A DNA stretch of 64,000 bases from Flagellimonas pacifica. GTDB lineage: Bacteria; Bacteroidota; Bacteroidia; Flavobacteriales; Flavobacteriaceae. The number at the start of each line of letters is the position of its first letter. The stretch's first letter is position 1. Below the pieces are notes generated by a model. It made no database searches. It was not told the DNA's origin and saw nothing but the letters and a program-made list of their open reading frames with translations. Positions 56,528-64,000 of the stretch are shown here, piece by piece. Where the stretch lies: NCBI RefSeq assembly GCF_900215465.1, contig NZ_OBEH01000001.1, positions 1,260,668 through 1,324,667 of the forward strand. The letters are read 5' to 3'. The position numbers and the translations under genes were made by a program.

Positions 56528-58285
56528 TTAATAAGCTGGGTCCTGTGTTAGGGTAGCCTGTCCATCTTTTACCGATCGATCAATTGCCTGTATAGGAATT
56601 GGGAAATATTCATGCTTTCCTTTTGCAAAACTTTTTCCTTGCAAATATGTCCTATGTTGCGATTCGCTGGCAATATATGCGTTCAATACTTCCGCAGCTA
56701 CACCCCATCTTACAAGATCCCAATATCGGTGTCCTTCCATGGCAAATTCCAAACGAGTCTCAAACCGAACCGCCTTACGTGCCGTAGCTGGATCTGTCCA
56801 TGGGTCATTATACAATGAAATTTCATAATTGGCGGCTGCTTCTCCTTCCACAATGGTAAAATCATTACGATCCGTTCCTTGCGTGGCCTTGGGCACAAAA
56901 CTTTCTGGATTAGCTGCTCTGGCTCTTATTAGATTGACCAATTCTCGGGCTCTTTCCAGATTACCCAATTCCACTTCGGCTTCTGCCAGCCAAAGGATTA
57001 TCATATCCAATCGCATATATCGATAATTATTTGCGGTTAGGTTGCCCCAACCTCCTATGCCAAAACCTTCCATCTCAGCAACGTGTTTTTTAGAAAACCA
57101 AGGTCCGGCGTATGAAAGGTCTCGAACAAAATCAGTCTGGTAAATTTTAAAATCTTTGTACAAAATGCCAGGACGGCCAACAGTATGGTCCAAACGTGGA
57201 TCTAATGGATCCATGTAAGTGGATAATGTAGTGGTTTCGTCTACCGTCTCTGGAACATCAGCATCATCGAAATTATCCAACAATGGTAATCCATTCTCGG
57301 TTCTGTAAGCATTTACCAAATTCTGGGACACCTGATAAAAACCACAGCATCCCCATGGATCTGTATAGGGGTGGGCTAGGCCCATCCCTCTTGCCGAGGC
57401 CTGATCAGCTGAGCTGCTCACCGCATATTGAATTTCAAAGATAGATTCTGAATTATTTCGGGTGCCTACCAAGAAATTGTCCGCAAAGTTGGGTACCAAA
57501 GAAAAACCACCGTTATTAAGTATGTCATCTAAGATTACCTTGGCTTCTTGCAATTTTGTGGTGTTGGCCGAGCCATCCTCGTTCCATCCTTGATACATTT
57601 TGGCCTTCGCTAGAAATGCTTTGGCTGCCCAACTGGTAGGTCTTCCAACTTGACTTTGAGAAGCTGGTAAAGCGGCAGCTGCTGCTTCAAAATCAGCTTC
57701 AATCAAAGGCCATATCTCACGATCATTTGGCACTTTGGTGCTTTCAATATCACTAACATCGTAAACTTCATCATCGATGTAAGGAGGGTTGCGCCACATC
57801 TTACGTGCTTCCATATGAAACAGCCCCCTAAGAAAGGTTGCTTCTGCTATAATCTGGTTTCTTTTTTCATCTGGTATTTCTTCCACGGCATTTGCAGCGT
57901 CAATAACATCATTCGTACGGGCCACACCTTTGAATAAAGACCTCCAGCGATTTGTAATATGACCATTAAATGGTTGATAGTCATATGTCTCTATAAATGT
58001 TTGCTCTGGCTGGTCTCCGGCATCGGTTCCCTTGAGCGCATCATCAGAAGCCAAATTGAATGCCCAGTTCTCAACGGTAACATTCCAATCTGGCGTGCCA
58101 TCCACACCTGAACCATCTATCATGGCATAAGCGCCCAATAGAAGGCCGTCAACTCCATCTGGAGTTTGAAGACTTGGCTGCCCGAATTGCCCTAAGGGTT
58201 CTCTTGTATTAAATGCTTCACTACAGGCACTGAGCAGTACTATTGCCACGGTAGCTGCGGTTAAGAATATTTTTACCTTTTTCAT
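56528..58285 (-). CDS. SusD/RagB-family outer membrane lipoprotein
   Basis: 585 residues from the ATG (a TTG three codons earlier is less likely). The lipobox is LLSAC. It is a typical RagB/SusD protein: N-terminal half with GLLLGAYAMIDG, ITNRWRSLFKGVARTNDVID and FLRGLFHMEARKMWRNPPYI; C-terminal half with YRYMRLDMIILWLAEAEVEL, LVNLIRARAAN and FETRLEFAMEGHRYWDLVRW, the signature of the PF07980 end domain. It forms the glycan-binding lid on the SusC encoded 28 bp upstream. It belongs to a different branch from the SusD at 30679. Confidence 0.96.
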   Translation of the reverse strand: MKKVKIFLTAATVAIVLLSACSEAFNTREPLGQFGQPSLQTPDGVDGLLLGAYAMIDGSGVDGTPDWNVTVENWAFNLASDDALKGTDAGDQPEQTFIETYDYQPFNGHITNRWRSLFKGVARTNDVIDAANAVEEIPDEKRNQIIAEATFLRGLFHMEARKMWRNPPYIDDEVYDVSDIESTKVPNDREIWPLIEADFEAAAAALPASQSQVGRPTSWAAKAFLAKAKMYQGWNEDGSANTTKLQEAKVILDDILNNGGFSLVPNFADNFLVGTRNNSESIFEIQYAVSSSADQASARGMGLAHPYTDPWGCCGFYQVSQNLVNAYRTENGLPLLDNFDDADVPETVDETTTLSTYMDPLDPRLDHTVGRPGILYKDFKIYQTDFVRDLSYAGPWFSKKHVAEMEGFGIGGWGNLTANNYRYMRLDMIILWLAEAEVELGNLERARELVNLIRARAANPESFVPKATQGTDRNDFTIVEGEAAANYEISLYNDPWTDPATARKAVRFETRLEFAMEGHRYWDLVRWGVAAEVLNAYIASESQHRTYLQGKSFAKGKHEYFPIPIQAIDRSVKDGQATLTQDPAY

Positions 58286-58312
58286 TATACTCAATTGTTT
58301 TAATTATCCAAA

Positions 58313-61300
58313 TTATTTTAAAGTCACGTTCAATCCCAACGTGAACGTACGCATCACAGGCAGATATCCATTATCAAAACCTAAGCTTGTATCATTTTCA
58401 GTACCCACTTGTATTTCTGGATTGGTTCCAGAATATTTTGTGAAAGTCGCTAAGTTCTGTCCTTGCACATAGATTTGAGCTGATGAAAACACTCCTCCCT
58501 TTTCAAGTAATTGTTCTGGGAAGTTGTACGTTAACTGTACATTCTTTAATCTAAAATAACTGCCGTCTTCAATGAAGTAAGAGGAAGGTTGGCTACTGAT
58601 CTGATCATTGGCGTCCATGATTGGTACAGTGGCGTTTGGATTGGCCGCTACCCATTCACTCACTGGAGCTGTGGGATTGCTAGGTTGCCATGCACCATAC
58701 AATGCCCTTCTTGAACGGTTACCTTGAAAGGTGTTGAAATCAGCAAAGTATCGTACATAATTGTAAATGTCATTGCCATAAGAACCATTGCCAAAAATAT
58801 TGAGTGCTAGATTTTTATAAGTCAAATCCAAATTGATACCATAAGTAAAGTCTGGATGGGGATTACCGATAATGGTACGGTCATCCGCATTAATGACACC
58901 GTCACCATTAATATCCGCTACTTTCAGCTTCCCTGGAGCATTATAAGTTCCATATGCTGGCCATGCATCAGCTTCGGCCTGAGATTGAAAGATGCCAACT
59001 GTTTTAAATCCAAAAAAGGAAGATAAAGGTGCTCCGGCTTCTGTTAACGTCAAAGAAGGAACTCTAGATACCCTACCTAAAACTCTTGTGTCCGGACTGT
59101 CATCCAACTTGTCCACATTATTGGTGTAACGTGAAAGATTACCGCTAATACTATATCCGAAATCTCCTTTTTTATCACTCCATGTTAGACCAATGTCGAA
59201 ACCTTTATTGGTTATCTGACCTATATTGGTGAATGGAGCCTGGGCATCTCCAGCACCAAAACTTGCCGGTAACCTAAAGAGCATGTCAGTTGTTACCCTA
59301 TCATAAACATCCAATTCAAATCGTAATCTATAATCCATCATCACTGCATCCAAACCAATATTATTTGTTGTTGTAGTCTCCCATTTTGCATTTGGATTAC
59401 CAAAATTGGCAGCATCGAAACCAATACTTGGTGCACTTGCAGAACCATCAATAGGATAACCTGCATTGAAAATGTTGGAACGATAAGTAGTGAAACCATT
59501 ATAATCCCCAATTTGTTGGTTTCCTGTCTGTCCCCAACCATATCGCAATTTCAAATCGTTGATAAAACCAACTTTTTCCATGAATTTTTCATCTGAAACT
59601 CTCCATCCTGCACTAAATGCCGGGAATACAGCACTTCTTGATGCGGATAAAAACCTTGAAGAAGAATCATTACGTAAAATGAATTGGGCCAAATATTTAC
59701 CATCGTAGTCATAGTTGATTTTTCCAAATTGAGACCATAACGTAAAATCTGAATCTAATAGTACTCCACCATAGTTACTTGCGGTAGTGGCATCACCAAG
59801 ACTTAAATAACTCAATATTTCATTGGTCTGAAAGGCAAACCTATTTCTACTTGCCCCAAAAACTTCACCAAAATTTTGAATGGATTCAACGGCTACAAAT
59901 GCGTTGAAGTTGTGTACATCGTTAAAAGTTTTGCTATAAGTAAGCTGATTTAGCCATGTCCACTGATATTCATATTCTTCCCTTGCAGTTGAACCGTTGA
60001 TGAAATTACCTTCAACATATTCGGGTTGTGGTCTACTTAAATCTCTCTCCCTTTGTACTCTGGCATCCACCCCAAAACTTGTCCTAAATTCGAAATTTTT
60101 ATGAAATTTGTAACCTGCAAATACATTGCCCAGAACTCTGAGTCGATATCTTCTATCGTCCTTGTTTCTTTCCAGAAAAGCATATGGGTTGAAGTTATTT
60201 CCTAAGTTTTGTCCTCTACTTCCGGCAAAATTGCCGGCAATATCATAGATAGGCAGCAATGGGTGGTGCTTATACGAACCTGAAACCGCATTTTGTTCGC
60301 CATCGTTACTATAACCACCTTTTTTATTATCAAAGGAAACAGTGAAGTTTTCACCAATTGTTAAACGATCTTTTAGTGCCTTAAACTCCGTATTGGCTCT
60401 AAGTGAAATCCTGTTGTAACTATCAAATTTAACAATGTTCTCTTGTTCAAAGTAACCTAGACTAAATGCATATCGGGCATGGTCAGTAGCACCAGAGGCG
60501 GATATTTGATGGTTCAGAATAGGCGCAGATCTAGTAATCTCTTTCCACCAATCTGTATCAGCTGATCTTGTAATTGCATAAATGTTGCCTGGTTCCAATG
60601 CATATAGATCAGGATTTACTCCCGAATCACCTTCATTAGCACCACTTGGAAAAACATAATCTGGTATGGTCACTTCACCATTTGATCCAAAGGTATATTG
60701 ACCATGACTTGGAGTTTTGCCCGCATATAAATCGGCTAGATAAAGATATTCACCCAATTCCCTGGCATTTAGTGCATCTACCCGCTCTGCTGCGGATTGT
60801 GTTCCATAATACGTGCTATAACTTATTGATGGTTTTCCTAGTTTTCCTTTTTTTGTTGTGATGATTATTACACCATTTCCTGCCCTTGAACCGTATATAG
60901 ATGCGGCCGAAGCATCTTTCAGAATCTGAATGGTTTCAATGTCATTAGGATTGATGTTTGATTGGGATTTGGAAGGCACGCCATCAATAACATATAATGG
61001 GTCGTTATTTCCAATTGTACCAAACCCACGGATTCTTACAGTTGCCTCTCCACCAGGAGATGCATCGGTAACTATACCAACACCAGCTGCTCTTCCTTGC
61101 AACTGTTGTGAGAATGTAGTTGCGGGGATTGCTTTAAGGTCTTCTGCATCTACAGTTGAAACAGCTCCTGTCAAATCCTTTTTGACCTGAGTGCCATAAC
61201 CGGTTACAACTACCTCATCCAACTTGTTGGTATCTTCTTGAAGCGTAACATCGATGGTGTTAGAGCTAGAAACAACCGCTGATACGGTTGTCATTCCTAT

Positions 61301-61528
61301 ATATGAGAATAAAAGTGTCTCGCCTTCGGACACTGATATGGTGTAAAGGCCATCAAAATCTGTTTGAGTACCATTTGTGGTACCGTTCACAATGACATTG
61401 ACACCTGGAAGAGGAGTGCCCTGCGCATCTTTGACAGAGCCTGAAACGGTCTTGGTTTGTGCAAAGGTCATGTTTACAGCACAAATAAACCCCAGCAGTA
61501 AAAAATTCTTGAATAAAGAATACTTCAT
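58313..61528 (-). CDS. SusC/RagA-family TonB-dependent transporter (no STN domain)
   Basis: 1071 residues from the ATG that begins the signal peptide (MKYSLFKNFLLLGFICAVNM, then TFAQ); an ATG 31 codons earlier lies in the leader. The carboxypeptidase-D-like domain (about 25-105, VSGSVKDAQGTPLPGVNVIV) comes first, then the plug (about 115-235, LDEVVVTGYGTQVKKDLTGA, PLYVIDGVPSKSQ, IQILKDASAASIYGSRAGNG) and the barrel to the C-terminus (MRTFTLGLNVTLK). Lacking STN, it should not signal through FecR; the distant TPR-AraC protein or another regulator may control it. It starts the right-hand glycoprotein-type locus with SusD 28 bp downstream. Confidence 0.96.
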   Translation of the reverse strand: MKYSLFKNFLLLGFICAVNMTFAQTKTVSGSVKDAQGTPLPGVNVIVNGTTNGTQTDFDGLYTISVSEGETLLFSYIGMTTVSAVVSSSNTIDVTLQEDTNKLDEVVVTGYGTQVKKDLTGAVSTVDAEDLKAIPATTFSQQLQGRAAGVGIVTDASPGGEATVRIRGFGTIGNNDPLYVIDGVPSKSQSNINPNDIETIQILKDASAASIYGSRAGNGVIIITTKKGKLGKPSISYSTYYGTQSAAERVDALNARELGEYLYLADLYAGKTPSHGQYTFGSNGEVTIPDYVFPSGANEGDSGVNPDLYALEPGNIYAITRSADTDWWKEITRSAPILNHQISASGATDHARYAFSLGYFEQENIVKFDSYNRISLRANTEFKALKDRLTIGENFTVSFDNKKGGYSNDGEQNAVSGSYKHHPLLPIYDIAGNFAGSRGQNLGNNFNPYAFLERNKDDRRYRLRVLGNVFAGYKFHKNFEFRTSFGVDARVQRERDLSRPQPEYVEGNFINGSTAREEYEYQWTWLNQLTYSKTFNDVHNFNAFVAVESIQNFGEVFGASRNRFAFQTNEILSYLSLGDATTASNYGGVLLDSDFTLWSQFGKINYDYDGKYLAQFILRNDSSSRFLSASRSAVFPAFSAGWRVSDEKFMEKVGFINDLKLRYGWGQTGNQQIGDYNGFTTYRSNIFNAGYPIDGSASAPSIGFDAANFGNPNAKWETTTTNNIGLDAVMMDYRLRFELDVYDRVTTDMLFRLPASFGAGDAQAPFTNIGQITNKGFDIGLTWSDKKGDFGYSISGNLSRYTNNVDKLDDSPDTRVLGRVSRVPSLTLTEAGAPLSSFFGFKTVGIFQSQAEADAWPAYGTYNAPGKLKVADINGDGVINADDRTIIGNPHPDFTYGINLDLTYKNLALNIFGNGSYGNDIYNYVRYFADFNTFQGNRSRRALYGAWQPSNPTAPVSEWVAANPNATVPIMDANDQISSQPSSYFIEDGSYFRLKNVQLTYNFPEQLLEKGGVFSSAQIYVQGQNLATFTKYSGTNPEIQVGTENDTSLGFDNGYLPVMRTFTLGLNVTLK

Positions 61529-61710
61529 AATCTGAATAGTTTGTTGATTGTTAATTAATCTTAAAAATTGTTGAGTTTTCAATCGCAATTCATTACAGGG
61601 TCGTAATATTGCATAAGACAAAAAGTCCTTATGGAGATTAATAAGTCTTCACTAATCAAATAAGAAGTATAATACAGTTTTGGTATTGTCTCGTGCAATA
61701 TTGAAATCCT

Positions 61711-61748
61711 AGCCTAGAATATGCGACCACATTTTTCTAGGCTTTTTT
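61711..61748 (+). terminator. Orphan plus-strand terminator antisense to susC leader
   Basis: AGCCTAGAA (61711-61719) is exactly complementary to TTCTAGGCT (61735-61743), with a 15-nt loop, and six T follow (61743-61748). There is no T-run on the minus side. No plus-strand gene lies upstream; a transcript ending here would be antisense to the susC leader and start. Confidence 0.65.
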
Positions 61749-61904
61749 AGTTTTTTCTTTTCATTCAGGTAGTCCTTTTTTAAGGTTAGTCAATTAGCTT
61801 TTTTATAATCATTCCTCAAGTGCTTTAACAGGAAAACCTCGAAATGATAACAATTTTATAATCGACAAGGTATTTATTGATTAATAAGAGAGGTGGTTCT
61901 GATG

Positions 61905-61941
61905 AAAAAAAAGCTCTAAAATTCATGAATTTTAGAGCTTT
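61905..61941 (-). terminator. 32-bp perfect palindrome with T-run on minus strand
   Basis: Bases 61910-61925 (AAAGCTCTAAAATTCA) are exactly complementary to 61926-61941, a 16-bp stem without spacer (in practice a small loop). On the minus strand it ends in eight T. It is the likely terminator of the adhesin gene, whose stop is about 315 bp upstream on that strand. Confidence 0.75.
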
Positions 61942-62257
61942 CCTTGGTTTTTATGCCCATTTTGTAGGATGTTGAGGTATAAAATATGTTCAGCCTTGAA
62001 AGCTTCGGCACATTGTTACTTAATGGTTTAAAGGTTGTTAAAAAGGATATGTTGATGTAAAATGTATTTTTGCCCTTCAAGTAGGGATTAACAGAAATCT
62101 TAGTTTTCATCCATTTTTGAAGCCTTATTTAATAAGTCAATTATTATTGATTTTTTAACATGTTTTACTTCAAGTAAAATTGGATTGGTCACAATCTGTC
62201 TAGGTTGTCATATGTATTTTCTCAATTCAAAAAATGTTCTTCATTATTTAATCTTTA

Positions 62258-64000
62258 CTATCTATATAAAGTAAAATGCCCAACATATTTACGACCACTT
62301 CCGTCATTGAGTTCAATAATATACCAGTAGTCTCCAGAAGGCAATTGTTTGGATTCATATTTTCCATCCCAACCTTTATCAAATGGACCTAGAATTTTTA
62401 TTTTTCTGCCATAACGATCAAAAATGTAAGTTTCTATTTCTGGGAAGAATTCTGAATTTCTCGGACCCCAAAAGTCATTCTGCCCATCATTGTTAGGAGT
62501 AAAGAAATTGGGAATAGAGATGTCAAAAAGATTTAGGGTTATACTTTCTGTTGTCTCGCAACCATTGTTGTCAATCACTCTTACAATAAAACTTCCATTC
62601 CTATTAATAGTAAATGTATTGTCCGAAGTACCTGGATTATTATCAAAGAAATAGGTGTAGGGTGCTGTACCTCCTACAACCGTAGCTGTGATTTCATTGA
62701 TATTGATATTGCTAAGATTTAACTCCAATGGGTTTCTATTCTCTATTTCAAAAGGAATTGTCTCCATGCAACCATTTGAATGAAGTATGGATATAAAATG
62801 ACTTCCTGGCTCCATATTAGTGAAGCTTGAATTAAAGATATGGTCATTTGGATTCGTTGAATCTAAGGCATAAAGTACGTCCGATGCTATAGAAGAATCT
62901 TCCAAAATCACTTCAATGGCATTGATTGGGGAGTTTAGATCACAACCATAAATAGGTTCAATCTCGGCATTAAGATTAACACCTTCAGTTTGAATTTCAA
63001 AAGATTCAGTTATTTCACAGCCATTACTATCCATTATGTATAATGAGTGGTTGCCTGTTGATAAACCATCGATGATAAAATCATTATCGGTGAAGCTTAC
63101 AGCTTCATTGGAGTCAATACTTACTGTATAAGGAGCTGTGCCGTTATCCATGGAGATATTGACTCTACCATCATTGGTTCCGAAACAAGATTCATTTTGC
63201 GTAAATAAACTGACTGTTAACTTGTTCACGATTACCGTTACCGTTACCGGCTCCCAGCATTGACTTACATCGCTCGGTGTAAAGGTATAATTGGTATCTC
63301 CTGCTGCACTTGTGTCTATTGTGGCCGGCGACCATGTTCCATCAATGCCATTGATTGAAGTTGTCGGCAGAGTTGTTGGTACTGCATCTTGACAGTATGT
63401 AGTTGTAAAACTAAAGGTCGGTGTTTCTGTGGCGTTCACGGCGACCGTAGCGCTTCCGGTCAGGGACTGGTCACAGTTGGTCGTTGTGTTCTGGACACTT
63501 ACCAGGTTCAGGGTGCTTGTTGCGGTGTTGGAAGCGGTGAGCGTTGCGTTCCCCGATCCGTCCAGTGTTATGGTGGTGTCGGCCCCGCCGTCGATGTTAT
63601 AGGTCACCTGGGCATCGGGAGTTCCGCTGAACGTAAAGTCCACGGCTGTATCCTCGGAGCATATGGTGGCTGTTCCGCTGACGCTTGCCGTTGGCAGGGC
63701 ATTTACCGTAGTGGTGATTCCCGTGCTCGTGGCCTCACATCCTGTGGTCGTGTTCACTACGCGAACCGTTACTTCCTGCCCATCCGCCAATGTTGTGGTT
63801 GTATATGTGGCTGTTGTTGACTGGGCCTGTACACTTGTCCCGTCCACATAGAACTCATACTCATCTCCCCCTGTTGCCGTAAAGGTGACACTGTCTCCCG
63901 CACAAATGGTATCGTTCGCATCGCTACTGCCCAGTACTGCCGTTGGCAGGGCATTTACCGTAGTGGTGATTCCCGTGCTCGTGGCCTCACATCCTGTGGT
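62258..64000 (-). CDS. C-terminal part of a large Ig-repeat adhesin with CHU_C (type IX secretion) tail; N-terminus beyond right edge
   Basis: The frame is open from the stop at 62258 to base 64000, so at least 580 residues of a bigger protein are here. A GTG inside (63847) is not a real start because the repeat pattern continues through it. From the right come Ig-like repeats with NDTICAGDSVTFTATGG, LPTASVSGTATICSEDTAVD and TTTYCQDAVPTTLPTTSING. Then come SprB-type repeats (NDGRVNISMDNGTAPYTVSI, ITATVVGGTAPYTYFFDN). The last 85 residues are a gliding-motility-type CHU_C domain: FFTPNNDGQNDFW, TYIFDRYGRKI, GWDGKYESKQLPSGDYWYII. Such proteins are secreted by the type IX system and act in adhesion or gliding. 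The right 600 bp is much richer in GC than the rest. Confidence 0.93.
   Translation of the reverse strand, partial: TTGCEATSTGITTTVNALPTAVLGSSDANDTICAGDSVTFTATGGDEYEFYVDGTSVQAQSTTATYTTTTLADGQEVTVRVVNTTTGCEATSTGITTTVNALPTASVSGTATICSEDTAVDFTFSGTPDAQVTYNIDGGADTTITLDGSGNATLTASNTATSTLNLVSVQNTTTNCDQSLTGSATVAVNATETPTFSFTTTYCQDAVPTTLPTTSINGIDGTWSPATIDTSAAGDTNYTFTPSDVSQCWEPVTVTVIVNKLTVSLFTQNESCFGTNDGRVNISMDNGTAPYTVSIDSNEAVSFTDNDFIIDGLSTGNHSLYIMDSNGCEITESFEIQTEGVNLNAEIEPIYGCDLNSPINAIEVILEDSSIASDVLYALDSTNPNDHIFNSSFTNMEPGSHFISILHSNGCMETIPFEIENRNPLELNLSNININEITATVVGGTAPYTYFFDNNPGTSDNTFTINRNGSFIVRVIDNNGCETTESITLNLFDISIPNFFTPNNDGQNDFWGPRNSEFFPEIETYIFDRYGRKIKILGPFDKGWDGKYESKQLPSGDYWYIIELNDGSGRKYVGHFTLYR
63686..64000 (-). 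repeat. Exact 63-bp direct repeat, 252-bp period, inside the adhesin gene
   Basis: Bases 63686-63748 reappear without change at 63938-64000, where the window ends, so the true repeat may be longer. The period of 252 bp equals 84 codons, one Ig-like module. The shared part encodes TTGCEATSTGITTTVNALPT-like sequence. Confidence 0.9.

Larger units (their letters stand above)
61529..62257. other. Long non-coding region upstream of second susC
   Basis: 729 bp between two minus-strand genes. It contains the susC leader (about 61529-61640), a terminator-like hairpin on the plus strand (61711-61748), a 32-bp perfect palindrome acting as a minus-strand terminator (61905-61941) and the roughly 315-nt 3' tail of the adhesin gene. 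A short inverted repeat TTTTACT/AGTAAAA lies at 62163-62179. No protein gene is convincing. Confidence 0.6.

Noticed and set aside
61916..62110. 64-codon minus-strand frame downstream of the adhesin gene
   Set aside because: It ends inside the palindrome terminator, has random-looking composition and lies in the 3' tail of another gene.
63389..63820. 143-codon plus-strand frame opposite the adhesin repeats
   Set aside because: It is Cys/Gly-rich nonsense created by the GC-rich repeats on the other strand; the minus frame has clear Ig and CHU_C features.

Overview
The window is a piece of a Bacteroidota chromosome, most likely a marine-type member of the Flavobacteriaceae. The evidence is two SusC/SusD pairs, an ECF sigma/FecR pair, many lipoprotein signal peptides, a CHU_C (type IX secretion) C-terminus, a TAnnTTTG-type promoter and AT-rich DNA. 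No rRNA, tRNA, insertion sequence or CRISPR array was seen. Nearly all of it is devoted to glycan, mostly mannoside, and glycoprotein use.

Left block (1-11068, all minus strand): the start of a GH20-like lipoprotein, three GH92 alpha-mannosidases, a CBM9-like protein, a GH130 enzyme and a sodium/solute symporter. The set fits dismantling of N-glycan-type mannosides: trimming of alpha-mannose outside, import, then phosphorolysis of Man-beta-1,4-GlcNAc inside. A LytS/LytTR two-component pair reads away from it (11282-13098).

Middle left (13271-21032, plus strand): a tight cluster of exported proteins with c-type haem motifs (PSD1/DUF1549/DUF1553 and DUF2231 types), a DUF1501 protein of the alkaline-phosphatase fold, a beta-propeller and a Fn3-associated lipoprotein. 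No function is established for this set. It is followed by an operon-like group of GntP permease, RidA, M19 dipeptidase and an EEP-fold phosphodiesterase (21180-24941).

Centre (25265-39570, plus strand): a polysaccharide-utilisation-type locus with ECF sigma factor, FecR, SusC with STN domain, SusD, a terminator, an FG-GAP/ASPIC lipoprotein, a DUF5107-TPR protein and a second EEP protein. It has no recognisable classical glycoside hydrolase. After it come a small duplicated-domain lipoprotein, an Lrp/AsnC regulator divergent from an SDR-type L-threonine 3-dehydrogenase with a large inverted repeat between them, and a TPR-AraC membrane regulator.

Right block (44593-61528, minus strand, read right to left): SusC, SusD, terminator, FG-GAP/ASPIC lipoprotein, terminator, two GH92 enzymes (one with Fn3-associated and PA14 domains) and two HExxH metalloprotease lipoproteins with discoidin domains in opposite order. 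This looks like a glycoprotein (mannosylated) degradation locus. The window ends in a partial giant Ig-repeat adhesin with a CHU_C tail and a sharp rise in GC content.

The most interesting structural signal is that both susC genes carry, just upstream of their start, an orphan terminator-like hairpin oriented antisense to susC. This is the layout expected for PUL-associated antisense small RNAs of the DonS type.
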